64,000 nt of DNA from Ligustrum vulgare. Taxonomy: Eukaryota; Streptophyta; Magnoliopsida; Lamiales; Oleaceae. This document shows positions 1 to 13,600 of the stretch, one piece after another (position 1 is the first letter of the stretch; the number at the start of each line of letters is the position of its first letter). The notes beneath the pieces were generated by a model. That model was not told where the DNA came from. It saw nothing but the letters and a program-made list of their open reading frames with translations, and ran no database searches. The stretch is taken from contig OY743172.1 of the NCBI GenBank assembly GCA_963555705.1, forward strand, positions 18,041,446 to 18,105,445, written 5' to 3'. The position numbers were made by a program, and so were the translations under genes.

Positions 1-1241
1 ATGTCGAAATTGATATCTATTTCAATGATTGATTATGCTCCTGCAAATTAGAAATTGCAGTTTATAAAGTGCAAGAACGTACATGTATAAATCATTGAAA
101 GATTCAATTTGCCCAAAATAATATCATTATAGAATGAAATGTGATTCTTAAAATAAAATCACATGAAGATATGATACATATAACCCCATAATATAATATG
201 TTGAAAATGAAATTGGAGTGTACTATTATTATATTTGAATATTTGGGCATGCAATTGATTTTCAATATGCAGAATTATATTCACGACCAAGAAGTACTGG
301 ATTCTCTTTCGGATAGGCCCTGAAAGGAGAAGGAATGCCAACAGGCGTCTATTATTGAATTCACCCGACCCGATAGTACCCATTTTGGGAACGTCCAGTG
401 CCGAGCTATGACTTCATAAATGAGTTATAAACTATTTATAAAAGCTCATCACAAACTATATGAAATAATTTAAGATTGCATTAATATACTTATGATATTC
501 CTATGAAGGGAATAAATACGCACTGCACTCTTTTTCCCTTAACTGAGGTTTTGTCCCACAGGGTTTTCCTAGTAAGGTTTTTAATGAGGCAGCAATTATG
601 GAACAATTATGGCGTATCAATGAGAATAATGTACTCTTTTTCCCTTCGCTAAGGTTTTGTCCCACAGGGTTTTCCTAGCAAGGTTTTTGAGACATTGTCA
701 CAGCTATCTGCAAGTAATAATTCAACAACAAGCTCTCTCTTTAAATTGTGCTGAAATGATATCAACAAAATGAAGAAAATCATACATATCTTATGAAATA
801 CTTGATTGCACACTTCAGGGGGAGAATTATGCTGTCATGCTGTACTCTTTTTCCTTCGTCCAGGTTTTTGTCCCACAGGGTTTTCCTGACAAGGTTTTAA
901 CGAGGCAGCGGTTGTACTCTTTTTCCTTCGTTCAGATTTTGTCCCATTGGGTTTTACTGACAAGGTTTTAACGAGGCAGACCTAAAGCAAGGCAGCACTA
1001 AAGACCTAAAGCAAGGCAGCACTAAAGCACTAAAAGCACTGAAGATTTCAGTACATGATTTGAACTACTTATCATTGATGTCATTTCGGATATTAGACTC
1101 AATGATGAATGATGGTCAACATCAGGGGGAGCAACTGTACTCTTTTTCCTTCGCTCAAGTTTTATCCCACTGGGTTTTCTTAGCAAGGTTTTAACGAGGC
1201 AGACAATTGAGCAAACGAGTAATATGTCATTCAAGGGGGAG
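1..1241 (+). mobile_element. 3' internal end of a Ty1/copia-like LTR retrotransposon, non-coding
   Basis: This stretch lies directly upstream of a solo-looking LTR (1242-1488) and ends in a purine-rich tract, AAGGGGGAG, at about 1233-1241, which fits the polypurine tract that primes plus-strand synthesis. A second purine tract, AGGGGGAG, occurs near 818-826 and a third near 1124-1131. No integrase, reverse transcriptase or RNase H frame is visible, so only the untranslated tail of the element, or a decayed version, is inside the window. The start of the element is off the left edge. The assignment to copia rests on my memory of similar tails in dicot copia elements and is moderate. Confidence 0.5.
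527..1206 (+). repeat. Five copies of a ~65-bp repeat in the tail of the copia-like element
   Basis: A unit of the form TACTCTTTTTCC-TTCG-...-TTTTGTCCCAC-...-GGGTTTTCCT-...-AAGGTTTT-AACGAGGCAG occurs at about 527-593, 631-690, 841-909, 912-980 and 1137-1205. Copies 3 and 4 are almost head to tail; the others are spaced by 40-160 bp of unrelated AT-rich sequence. Between copies 4 and 5 there is also a 24-bp direct duplication (about 979-1026). The same kind of array precedes the 3' LTR in many dicot copia elements. Confidence 0.75.
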
Positions 1242-1488
1242 TGTTATGAAATAATGGGAATGAGGTAATGAAATTAGGTATTAGGTTTTGAATAACTATT
1301 ACCGTTATGCCCCTGTAAAATTTACATATTACGATTATGCCATTATCCGCCGCCCCTATAAATAGGGCCTATATTCATTGTAATCTCTTGCACCATTTCT
1401 CATGAATAAGAGAATTCTCTATAGCTCTCTCAAGCTCTCTCCATCTTTCTCTCTTGTTAGTTGTTAGATTTTTGATAGTTTCACAACA
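1242..1488 (+). repeat. 3' LTR of the copia-like element
   Basis: The segment begins with TG right after the polypurine tract and ends with CA (TGTTATGAAAT...TTCACAACA), 247 bp. Inside it, CCCCTATAAATAGGGC at about 1351-1366 is a good TATA box, followed by a CT-rich leader, as expected for the R/U5 part of an LTR. No matching 5' LTR lies in the window. Confidence 0.7.
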
Positions 1489-2662
1489 AAGATGCATTTT
1501 TTTTTTTTTTAAATCAATTGACAAGACAGTTTATATACTACATAAAAAGGCATGAAATGATTTTGACTTCAACAATTCCTTGTGCAATGATTATCATACA
1601 GTTTAAAATCGCTAAAGTTCTTGTTGGACTTGACATTTTATTTGCGAACTATTAATTAATTAACTAAACTTTAAAAAGTATTGTACAAATTTCTCTCAAT
1701 GTGTAACGGGGATTAGGAAATTCAGAATTCTAATACAGTTTGAACTTCCACAAAACTTTTACATTCTAGTCGCTACTTAAATCCAGACCCCGACAGGATT
1801 TGTTTTTACTTATCCAGCTAAGAATATCCAACTAAGAACTAAATGACAAATATCTGAATCATATCCATCTATGTGATTACACTAAACTATGCAAGTAAAT
1901 ATGAACACGCAAAAATAAAAAGATAAAATTGTAGGTGGCATGTGAAATACTACAGCATAAAAAAATGTTTTAATTGCAATAAATCTAAAGAGTCAGTTAT
2001 ATGCATCCTTGATCTAATAAAACCACACAAGCAAATTTATATGCAAATCTTGTTTTTTCTATATACTTGTCCAACCATCTCAGAAAAAGGAGCTCCGTAG
2101 GCATCTCTTAATAAGCTTTATCGAAATCGATAAAAATCGTATAGAAATGCTGTTATTTTCTTTGTACTTATCCATCCGTTCTGAGATAGTTGTGTATGGT
2201 TTCAGTAGTAGATCTTGTTGCCATAATCAGACTGGTTCACCAATAACTTTGAATTGCACCTTAATTAGGTTCCATCGCCTATCCCATAATTACATAGTAG
2301 GAATAACAACATGCAACACATAGAAAAATATCCGGATTATTTTGAACACATATTAGACGAAAGTTTAAAATCAGAAGCAGAGGAGAGAGATGAGGGAGGG
2401 GGGAAGAAGAAAATCCCATGATAAGAAAATGATGGTACCGCCATTTAAGTATGGTTCAAATATGCACATAACAAGAATGCTAGACATGGTGCAAATGCCA
2501 CTTTCTAAGGTCGCATTCACATTTAATAAGAGGAAGGCTGGACTCTAAAAGAAATAAAACCGTATCTTCTGGATTATAGAGGTCTAGTTAGATAAAGAAT
2601 AATCTACTAAATGCCAGCAGTTGTACCAAATAACAACTAATGAAGTTCAAGTAATAAACTAT
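1489..2662. other. Intergenic AT-rich DNA, nothing recognised
   Basis: About 1.2 kb downstream of the SEC24 gene. I see no long coding frame, RNA gene or element end here. Confidence 0.5.
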
Positions 2663-3628
2663 GTTTTCAAAACAAGCTCGGACACTGATCCGAAAAAGGG
2701 AAAGGATCTACGGTTAAAGGGTCGGACTGGGTTGAACCAATTTTAACAAAAAAATATATACTGTAAAAAATTGACCAAAGTAACTTAACTTTTCGGATTA
2801 TATAGAATATATAGACATTCAATAAATTTGGTTTTAGTTTTCTCATCTCTCTTCCAATATCAATACAAAATGAGACCATAGTTATAGACAAAAGCTTCAA
2901 TTGATTGCTTAACATTATAGCATTTTAGTGTGTTATTAATGTAAAATTAGCCCTTGTTTGATTTGATTCAATAAGAACTACTTCTCTCCCACACTCATTT
3001 TCAACAAGTTGTTCTTAAAAATAAAAAAATAAAATCATTTTCGCACTTCCCCATAACTTTTCCCTACTTTTTAACAAAATATTGAATAGAGAAACACTTT
3101 CCAAATAATCATTTCTCAGAAATCTTTATCAAACAAGCGCTTAAATGAGAGAGAAAATAAATTGAAATTAAATTCAAGAATAATGTATTTTGGACTTCAG
3201 ATTTTCTTCCAAACTTTTTCCATAAAATATTTTAGTTGTAATAGCGCACTATTTTCCACAGTTAACCAAACAGTGTCCTAATATTATTTTCTGAATATTT
3301 AAACCACTTCTTTCTTCAAATCAGTTTCAAAATCCCACATCGGCTTATACCAAGGAAAACATGGAGTGATTAATTGTCTCTGTGGGCCTTCACTGGTAGC
3401 AAAACTTTATTAGCTTTTACAGCTTTACCCCCTCAAGTAATGAGATTTTCCGTTTTTTCTTTCAGAAATTCCTCCCTGCAAAACCAGTAAAACTGGTAGC
3501 AGTTCAACAGGTTAGTTGAACCTGTTTTTTGACCAGTTCTTTCCCCGCCCCAGTTTTAGGAAATGAGAGGACCGCTTCTCGATTTTTCTGGTTGAACCGG
3601 CTGGTCTGGCCTGTCTGATTTTGAAAAC
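2663..3628. mobile_element. Short non-autonomous DNA transposon with GTTTTCAAAAC ends
   Basis: The left end GTTTTCAAAAC (2663-2673) is matched in inverse orientation by GATTTTGAAAAC (3617-3628). Just inside each end there is a matching inverted motif around GGGTTGAACC / GGTTGAACCGG. No transposase frame is present. The target-site duplication is not clear, so the superfamily is left open. A smaller MITE (2950-3140) sits inside it. A motif TCCCACATCGGC at about 3338 is often seen in plant retroelements. Confidence 0.5.
2950..3140. mobile_element. 191-bp Tourist-like MITE with TTA target duplication
   Basis: The ends GCCCTTGTTTGAT and ATCAAACAAGCGC are imperfect inverted repeats (11 of 13 pairs). 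They are flanked on both sides by TTA (2947-2949 and 3141-3143), the 3-bp duplication typical of PIF/Harbinger-derived MITEs. No coding capacity. Confidence 0.55.
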
Positions 3629-4231
3629 ACAGGATGCAACTTGCCATTACACCATAGATCTAAATGAGCGGCCCCCGGATCGTAGTTCTAATACAATCTA
3701 TTGTTTTTCCTGAACTTTTAATGTATAGAAATTCATGTCAATCTCAGTTTACTTTACCTGTTTATAATAGTTCATAATAAATATTCCTATAGTTTGTCTT
3801 TCTCATGTCTAACATTGTCCAGTAATGTACATGGTGAAACCAATTTCAAATCATGATGAACATACAGATCCCAATTACAATAAAAAGAGCTTTTCAACTC
3901 CAGCATAATTCAAAATTTGACTCCATACTTTAATATAAATTTTCAAACAATACAAACTCCAACACTAGCATATGATGGTAATCAATTAAACAGAATTGTC
4001 AAGCAATTATTCCATTTATATAATACTAATTTGCTACCTTACCAAACCATCATGCTACTCAACCTATGAGGTGAATATAAGCATATATGTGCAACAGTAA
4101 GTTTCGAAGTGATAATACCCCACCCCCAGACTGGGCTCCAGACGGAAACACGAGGTCCAGGTTTTTGAGATACGAGTAAGCAAAATTCAAGTCAACGAAG
4201 ATGATGAGCAAAAAAGATAATCACCTGAAAA
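3629..4231. other. 3' flank of the SEC24 gene
   Basis: This stretch follows the SEC24 stop codon on the minus strand and should contain its 3' UTR. No other gene or element was recognised. The poly(A) site cannot be fixed from sequence alone. Confidence 0.4.
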
Positions 4232-4666
4232 TTATGCATTCTGCTGGACTTGTCGGTGTAGTTGCAGAATCCAATCAGCATAGCCATTTGTGCCACCAAT
4301 CTGGTCCTCTACTAAATTTGAAAGTAGAAAGAAACCTTCTCTGGGCTGTTCACCTTGCCTCACAAGATGACAAAATTGATAATATGATGGATCACTCACC
4401 CGAGATTTTTCAAGTAACCTCATTAGCTTTCTAGACATTTCATTGCCTTGCATGGAAAGGTTAACCTGATTCTCAGAGGCAGCATAAAAATACATCGATG
4501 AATGGAGGCACAACAGGAAAGCAGGAGTGTAAATATGTTAAACATAGACACGTAACAACTCCAGGGGATTGAAAACAGCCAGAGTAAGTTTTTATTATGT
4601 GTCTTGTGTGGGTTCTCTCTTTTTTCTAATTTTTGTGGTTGGGATGGGCAACACACACACTCCTGA

Positions 4667-4698
<32 letters not shown>

Positions 4699-7600
4699 GG
4701 TGCTCTTTCGATGAAAAAGTGGTAACATCAAAAGAGGCTTCACAAACAGCCAATTGACGCATAAATAAGCAGCTCCACTAGTTACTTATATGATGAAGGA
4801 AAAAGAATTAATTTGGGAAGAAAGTTGGCCAACATGGAATAATTGACTCTCAAAAATAATAAACTCCTGGTTTAATCCTCGGGAGTCGATTTGAAAATTC
4901 ACTAGGAAAAAAAAAAAAAAGCTCAGCTCCTTTACATCAGATGAAGTTAAAAATGAAAAACCTTCCACTACCATCTCAGCTTAAAACTTTCCAAACAAAT
5001 CCGAAGTCCCAACCTTGCAAGATCAGAAGTCAAAATTTAATGCATACATAAAAAGGAGTCTCGCATTCATGGAGCTGTGATATAATTAGATGGACACCAG
5101 CTCAGACCAACTTAAGGAATTGAATAAATAAATTTTTTTTATTAAGGTTTTCACAATGATTTTGATAATGTTCCAACCATAGGACTGCTCAAGAAAAACT
5201 TTCCAACAAATTGGTATAGTGGTCCAGGAACTAGCTGATTATACAGTTTCACTTACTTTTTGACAAAAAAAATGAGAAAACGGATAATCAATAACCATGT
5301 TTAGACGTTCATGCATTTGGCCACCTCTAGTTAGTATACTCCATTTAGATATCACATCAGACAACTCTCGAAATTCAAGTATCAAGACATTTAAATGATA
5401 AGCGCAAGTAATGAAAGACTAGATACAGAGGCAAGAAGCATTCACGTAAATAAGACTAATGTGTGTAACAGTAGATTAATTAAGATTATAATAGAAGCAA
5501 CCTTTGAGAAGTTCGCAGCAAAATCTTCTCCTAGCAAATTCCTTGCTATATCAGGTGAAAGTGATCTCCCAAACCATATGATAAACCTAAAGCCATCATC
5601 ATACATATAAAGGCCCCTGGTATCTAAGCTCTCTGCAGTAAGTGGTAACCTCTTTGAAATTATGTCGAATTCATCAATTTGGGATGTCTGGAAATGATGA
5701 ATAATACATCTTCAGGGATTCATATGCTTTAAATTGTTAATATAGAAATTTGAAATGCAATATGCCATCTTACTTTGATAAGGTAGTCATCTAGGCGAAC
5801 CAGGTGAGGATAGAGAAGTTTCAGCAATTTTTTAACGGGTAAAGCCATCATGGTATACCCAGCAGCACACCGGTCATCAAGCAGAACATCAGCATATCCT
5901 CCACGAAGGGGTGTTGACTTACATAATGCCAATCCATACAAGGGTAAGAATTTCAGTGATTCTGGGTATATCATTCTCCCAGACAAGCGATGCTGAACGG
6001 CATAAAGATTTCGATATTCTCTAAGGGCTTTGACAATCCTAAGTTGAATAGCATTCCGAGCCTCTTCTAGTTTGTAGGACAGAGTTTTCTCAATCGCTGA
6101 GATAATAAAAAATAATCTTAAGTACAATTTTCAAATAAATGTAAGAACAAATGCTCATAATTACATAATTACACACACACTAGCTGTCAGAGAAATTATT
6201 TCTCTACCTAGCCTGGAAAATAAAGATACAATGGCCCCAGTGTCAGCTAGGCGATACATCTCTCCAAGATTCGTAACAACGGGAGCTGCTGCCGTGTGTA
6301 CCCTGATACGCCTTTCTCCAGAAGATGATGTATATCTTTTCAATGATAAGGAACTTAATTCTTTATCCATTCCAATTAAGTTGCCAGAGGATCAAAAGAA
6401 ATAAAGTCACTCAAACCAATACAATAGGAATAGATCTTTTTCTAGGATCTAGAAACTATATTAAATTGGTAAGAACCTTAAAGGCTTACAAAATACTGGA
6501 AGAAAACCAAAAGAAGGTGAAAGAGCCTCGCCTTCACACAACAGGCAACGATGGACTGAAGCAAGAAATATATTAAATGCCAAAACAAGCAGACAAAAGT
6601 ATGAATCCCATGAGAAAAATGGACTCGAAAGAGAGCCACTTGAGTTATGGGGCTAGAAGAAGAGATATCAGTAATATTTGCTGATAAAATTATGTACACA
6701 ATAAACACTAATCAACATGTGTAGTTTCAGCACACGTGTTCGTGCAAACTGATTTACAGTTAAATTCTTTGCGGAAGGATACAGTAAAGCAACTTGGAAG
6801 TACACAGTCTGCGTTGTCAGAAGTGTTTCTTCAAGAGATAGTTGTGTTGCATAAGCTTTATCACAGTCAACAGCAGGAAGTGCTAATAAGTCAGTGGATC
6901 TTAGCATAAAATTCCCGTGATAAGATGTGAAACGCACACCTACAGGCAGGAAGAGATGTGTTAACTCTTAATTTCAGCATGTAACTCAACAATACCATTT
7001 TGAAGTTGACAGTGGAAGTAGAATCAATGACTAGCGAAGTCTCCAACTTCGAGTATAGGGAATTTACCTTTTCCACATCTTATGCGCATGACAGATTCCC
7101 ATGCAGTTTCTCTAGTAAGATCTCTGGTTAACTCATGTCTCAACTTATCTTTGTGAATGGCAGATTGGAAACTAGGATAATAATAAACTTGACCCCCTGT
7201 ATATTTTGCCAGTGTCCCTACACATAGCATTCAACATGATAATTTTCGGTGTTAATACCTATCGAGTAAAAACTCAATCTCACCCAATCAGTTATTTTGT
7301 AGGACAGCAAGGAAATTAAAAGTTCAATCCGAAAACCGGTGATAGATGACGTTATTAGCAACATGATAGATAGGAAGATTTGATTTGACTTGATACAGAT
7401 TTAGTTTGTTATAATCATCTGGTATCATCTGAATATGTTCGTGGCAAATCTAATTCATACATGAGGACTCTGTTTCATCTATTGGACAACATCCGCTGAC
7501 AGTAGATAAAGGTCTCTAAGACTATAGTCAACAAATTAGACTAGCTTCCTAGCCACAATTATCTATGGATTGAAATTTGTACAGAAGTAATAAGCTTCTG

Positions 7601-10600
7601 ACTAATTTTTTAGTGTTTATTGCATCATTTTCTACTCTATGTCATAAGTCCGAAGAAATGTAAAAGACGTGGATGTTAAAGCATCACTGCATATTCTGGT
7701 ACAGAATATGTCCCTGTTTGGTATTGATAAAAATTAGATTTTTGGTAGATTTTGATAAAATTTGATAAGATGTGTGGTTGAAAAGTTCTTGGCCCCATAA
7801 ATGTTGACTTTGAATTAGATTAAAATCTAAGTTTTTAGTGATACCAAACAGGGTCTATATGATAATGAATTGATTTATAGCAGGTTGACTCTCTACATGA
7901 TTTGAGATCTTTTTTTCCTTAACATTTGAAGGTGTCAATAAAGAGCAGTTGTGAGGTTCTATAAGATTTTATCAAATGTTAGAGTTTAAGATCTGATTTT
8001 ATTTGCTTAAACCTAAGGGGATTTATACATTTTGTCTCTAACTGAGATGTTTCTTTTGTTCTTGGAGGTGAGCTCCAACCAACTTATTAGGTCTATACAA
8101 ATTTCAAATTATCATCTAAGATTTTCATCTCTTCTCCGAAGAATATCACCATATATATGTGCTCATACTACACTACCTTTAACTCTCTATCTAGCTATAG
8201 ATTTTCTTTCATATGGACTATTTAAGATGTTCACAATTATAGTGTTGAGAAATGCTACATCAGTAAGTACTAGAATTGAGAAACATTTAGCATGTGTATG
8301 TACTCCTCTTATGAAATTAGCATCCAACATATTAGTATTCAACAAAATATTACTCAATCATTCAGCTTCATGACAATAGCAGTGTGCAACAGGTGGAGAT
8401 TGTAAGTTGAGAACTTGTAATTTTATCAGACAGTGGTAATACGAATGCAAAATATAATTGAGAAGGTAGCCAAAAAGAACCAATGATCAATTATCAGAGC
8501 AGATTTATAATCTATAGAAAAAAATAACATCAAATCAATTACTATTAAAGCATGAACATAATTGTTTTGAGTTAGTCTAAGCTATTTCAAATAATATAAA
8601 CTCAAAGTAAGCTAACTGTTGGTACATACCCAAGGATGCTATATCGGTGTACTTGTCACTAAATGTATATACATTCACTGCAACCTGATACTTTGTGAAA
8701 TCAGCAGCCATCTGTTTATAAAACGGATCTTCTGGTATTCTTAGTGTATGCTCTTTATCTGTTCCATAAATGCGAGCATCATCTCGCAGTCGTAGACGGC
8801 CAGCACCCAGTGATGGCAACGTATTCTGGAAAATCAACAACTTACCACCAAGTTGCCCCTGGAAGTAGGAAGCATATACAAGTTAGTGCTAAGTTAAAAG
8901 ATGGAAAACAACTTTCTAAAAGAACAAAGGCAATCACTCAACAGAATAGCATAAAGTATATAGTATCAAAATCAAAAAACAAATGCTATAGAGGAATACT
9001 GCTAAATAACATCAAGTTAAAGGGTTGTTGATCGAAGTTAAAATTGAAGGACAAAAAATAATTGAGCACACCATAACCATGAATGCAGCTTTAAGAGCAG
9101 GACCAAATGCAGATTCCACATTCATGTTATCCTGGAACATGGAGGGCAAGCTATCAAGGAATGCATCCACTACATTTCTAGATTCTGACAAGTTGACGAG
9201 AAGATCGTCTGGTAACGGAACAAATATGTCATCCAAATCTGAGATGACCATCATCTGAGGCTGCATTAAAGATGACTGGTAAAAGAAAATGGCACAAGTT
9301 ATTCATGGAAATGGAGTAAAAGGGGTAACTTAAGTATGACACAAATTAACTGCTAGATGAGACCACTTGCCTTCACATTATAGAAATGTATTGTGCTGTC
9401 ATAAGTTATGAACCCAATCTGTGTACGGGGAAAACCAGGCAATTTATCCAGACAAGTCTTGATAGTCAGTGCTACTACCTGCAAAACATATTTGTGGCTA
9501 AGCAATAATTTAAGATATACAAGGAAACATAAATGAATAAATAGTTTCTCACATGGTAATCAACTAAGATAATTTATTTATCCATGGAAAAACAAAGCTA
9601 AAAAAAAAACAGCATCTCAATAAGTTCATGTCGTCAACTCTTAGTCATGCAGAGACACTCATCAATCAATATTAAAGAAAGATGCAGTAAAAAACTAGAA
9701 ACAACAGAAATATTTCAAAAATATTAACAAAGGTATATCCATCGATTCAGGTAAAAGCATACCTATGCAGCATAAACAAAGATGTTGGCGTGTACCCCTC
9801 ATGACAAAATCAGAGTTATTAAATAAAGGAAAATATAAGAAAGAGATTATAAAAATTGAACACAGAGACGTACAAAAATATCTTTTATGAAAAACTACAT
9901 GTACATTCCAGAAAATAAGAAGTTGAAGACAAACTATGTCATCCGTCAATTTGTGTGTGAGAATTACAAAATGCAATCTCTTGCCTTTACACCATCAACT
10001 TATAATGGGGAATGTCTACCTCAAGCATTCCACTTTGAACTGCAGATATTGATACGTCGATCAGGAAAAAGTACAGCGGTGGCATTGGAGGTCGAACCAT
10101 GTATTCAGCTGGAGCAATAAACTCCACACTACCCTTGGTAAGCTCAGGTCGCTGATCCAAATCAACTCTTCTGCCACTGGCATCCAAATGTGCAAAATAA
10201 TCACCAGGAACTGGAAATGAAATTTACAATAGATCAGTTTATGTATCTTCAGAACAATAAAAATGAATAAATTCAAATAATCAACTAATTTACCTATAAA
10301 AGATATAAAAAAAGTAACCATGCAGCTAGAAGCGAGTTAACACTGTAGAGATCCTCCTCCAATTCAAATAGCAGTGTAACACAATCACCCATTTGGTACT
10401 TGGCCAGTTTATTGAGGCATCACAAAAAAAAAGTCTACAAATGAATAGTTTGATCTTGATCATAACAATGCAGTGTAGCTATAAACTTACTTAGAATCTT
10501 TCCCTTACCAAGGAAGTTGGTAAGTAACTATATAAGTTTCGATGTGTCTATATATGTGTTTGCTTTTGTGTGTGTCCGTCTCTGTGTGCGTGAGTCATAG

Positions 10601-13600
10601 GGCAGGCCCTAGCCTTGTGCAGCCCATGCAACCGCATAGGTCCCCCGAGATGTGAAGGCCCCCAAAAATATGTAAGGTCCAGTTTAGTAGATAGCCCAAG
10701 TTTTTGAATTAAAAATGCCCAATTAATATAATTGTTAATTTTTTTCTTCTAAAAATGTTAGAAGAGTAAATTTAATTTGAACTCTTAATTGTTTACATTA
10801 TTATTGTTGTAATTTTGAACGATTTTATTTATTAATTTTTTTTATCAAGGCCCCATTTAAAATTTCGCATGAGAGAGAGAGAGGTTGAATATGCTTTTCA
10901 GTGAATACCCTACACCCAGTGGCGGAGCTAGGTCATGGCGAGGTGGCGCGGTCGCGCTAGCTTTATTCCGATCAGCCTCCTTTTTTTTTTTTTCCCCCTT
11001 GAATCTCATTTTCACACGGATCAGCTGGGAAAAAAGGAAGGTAAGATTTAGGGAGGAGGAGGAGGAATCGGAGAAGAGTGAGGATTGTAGAGATGAAGAG
11101 AGATCTGAAAATCATAAGAAGAAACACAAGAAAAATGGTAGCTAAATAATAAGGACAAAGAAAGGAATGGAATGGAATGGAGGAGGAAGGAGAAGGACTC
11201 GGCTGTGATGAAGAGGGATCTTGACCCAATTGAAATAAAATGATTTTTTTACCATAGCTTCAATCATTTTTGTGTTGGACTACTCGTCCACAACTTCATT
11301 TGTAATTTTTGGATTGTTCAATGAAATTTGAGTTTCTTATCAAAAAAAAAAAAAAAAAAAAATGATTTTTGGCAAAAGGCCCAATTCCATATATAACTAA
11401 TCCAATTAACAAAAGTTTCCAAACCGAATTTTGTTCTTTTTTTATTTATTTATTTAGATTGTGATAATTTTTGGAGTTTCTATTGACCTTTTACAGGAAA
11501 AATAGGTGGACTTGTTTGAGAATGGATTTATGTTGGATTAATTAGACTCTACATCCCTATATAGTAGATTCCATAATTCATGAGGTCAATCAAATAATTC
11601 ACTCTCTTCTAGAATCTGGTATTTTTCTAAATTTTAGGAGTGAAATTCTGTAATAATAGTTTTAAAATTACGTATTTTTCAATTCCTCCCAATTACAATT
11701 AGGTAATTTCGTAGATTTCTCATTTATGTTTTAGTTGCAAATTGCAATCTTTAGAAAATTTTCATTTAACTACTGGGAAATTATTTGTTTGTTATAAACA
11801 AAGAATCCATTTTTAAAAACTAATTTCGTGTACATATATTAGTGCCCAATATATTACACGATAACTACGTTTTATTGTTGATTGAAGGATTTTTAATATT
11901 ATTTTACTTAATAATGATTCACAATCTCGTCATCGCGACCGTTGACCCATTGATGATGGTCGGTCAACGGTCAAATAACGCTCTAGTTGGACTAGATTCC
12001 TGTATCCGCCACTGCCTACACCATATATGTAGATCCAAGACCAGATATCAAGAATTACAATCACTAATTGGTTAAGAAGGGTATGAATGATTGTACAAGG
12101 AGAGAGAACAAAAACTGTATAGGCCGTAAAGACAGAAACAAGAAGCCAAGTAGAGTTCCATTGAAAATGACAGAGACCCTATGCATGGAAAAGAGTACCA
12201 ATCTTTGAGTAGCAAAAAATTGAGTCAATAAGCTATTTCCTTTTTTCTTTTCCTTTTCCTTTTCCTTTTCGTAATGAGGTGAAAGAATTTTGTGGCTGCC
12301 ACACAAATTAACTGAATAAAGTGTAAAGGAATAGAGAGAACTGTTCAAAAAAATAAGAACTACACCAACCAAAATATTCATGACATGATTCAATATTAAC
12401 AAGCAAAACATAAAATTATCCAATATGCTTATGATATGTTCTAAAATCACAAAGGTAAAGAAGATAAGTTACCATCATTAAGCAATGAACATATGTTGCA
12501 CCTCCACTTTCTTCCACTATCTGTAAATGTGACATATGGATTTACATAAGTACGGCACCTTCTACAACGAATTATGCCAGTTGTTGCAAAATTAACAATC
12601 GGAACTTCTTCCTGGACAAAGATGAGTTCACAATTAAAGTATATTAGATTTTAAACAGATCATAATATACACATCATGAAAAAAGAAAAACTCTTTAAAT
12701 AAATCGGAACTAACCCCATCAAGAGCTTCTGCAAGAGGACAAACAACTGCTCCAAGAGGCAAATGCCACCTTGATGCCAACGACTGAGAATTTGGGATGC
12801 CATATGTTGTCAGTCGTAAATATCTGGAACTACAATTCATGGGGTACATTGCAGCCAAAAAATTTGGTTCCACATCACCAGCCAATGGCCTTGGTAATGT
12901 TTCAGGATCAAGTCCCTTATCAAAAGATCCCGGTACGGACCCGAGAGAGAGTGAACTAAAGTCTTCGGCCAAACCCTGTGAAACGCCCATTGGAGGTGCA
13001 ATGCCAGGATGCTGCATTTGGTCCCTTGAACGGAGCCCTGCTGGAGTTACAACAGGTGAAGTGGGCACATAACCTCCTTGTGGAGCAGAAAATGGTGCCA
13101 GTGATGCAGCTGGACCATAGCTTCCTTGCTGTGAAGAAAATGGAACAGCCTGTACAGGTGGAGCATAAATAGCAGAATCTGATTGTGTACTAGGGTGCCC
13201 TGGAACAGGTGGCTGGAAGGTTCCACTGGAAGCCATGTAAGATGGCCCCATTGGTGGCGGTGGTGGTGGCAGTGGTGATGATTGAAGATGTGGACTAGGT
13301 GGGTAGAAGATTGAATTTTTAGATGGAGGAGAAAGATTTGTATAGGATTGTCCAACTTTCATGCTTTGAGGAGGAGATCCCATTGGTATTGAAGGCAGTT
13401 GGGATTGAGGAAGAAGAGATACAGGAGAAGATGAAACAGAACCTCCAGCAAGTATACTTGGTGGGGGTGCAACTGGCTGGCCCACGAGAGATGTGAATGG
13501 AGGTGGACCTGGTGGTACTTGAACTGCTGAGGGGAACTGCGGGGTTTGGAAACTCTGGAAAGGTCCTGCAGTTGGTTGGCCATATGATGATGACAAAGAA

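Noticed and set aside
1..400. Possible copia RNase H remnant at the left edge
   Set aside because: No conserved RNase H or reverse transcriptase motif could be read in any frame, so no coding call is made.
5395..5610. 71-codon plus-strand frame
   Set aside because: It is antisense to SEC24 exon 11 and its intron and has no homology of its own.
10885..11229. Frames on both strands over a GA-rich block
   Set aside because: They straddle the end and interior of the hAT element at 10917-12014; low-complexity sequence keeps both strands open.
12064..12450. 128-codon minus-strand frame with hydrophobic stretches
   Set aside because: It falls inside SEC24 intron 2 over a microsatellite and an AT-rich stretch; no recognisable domain.
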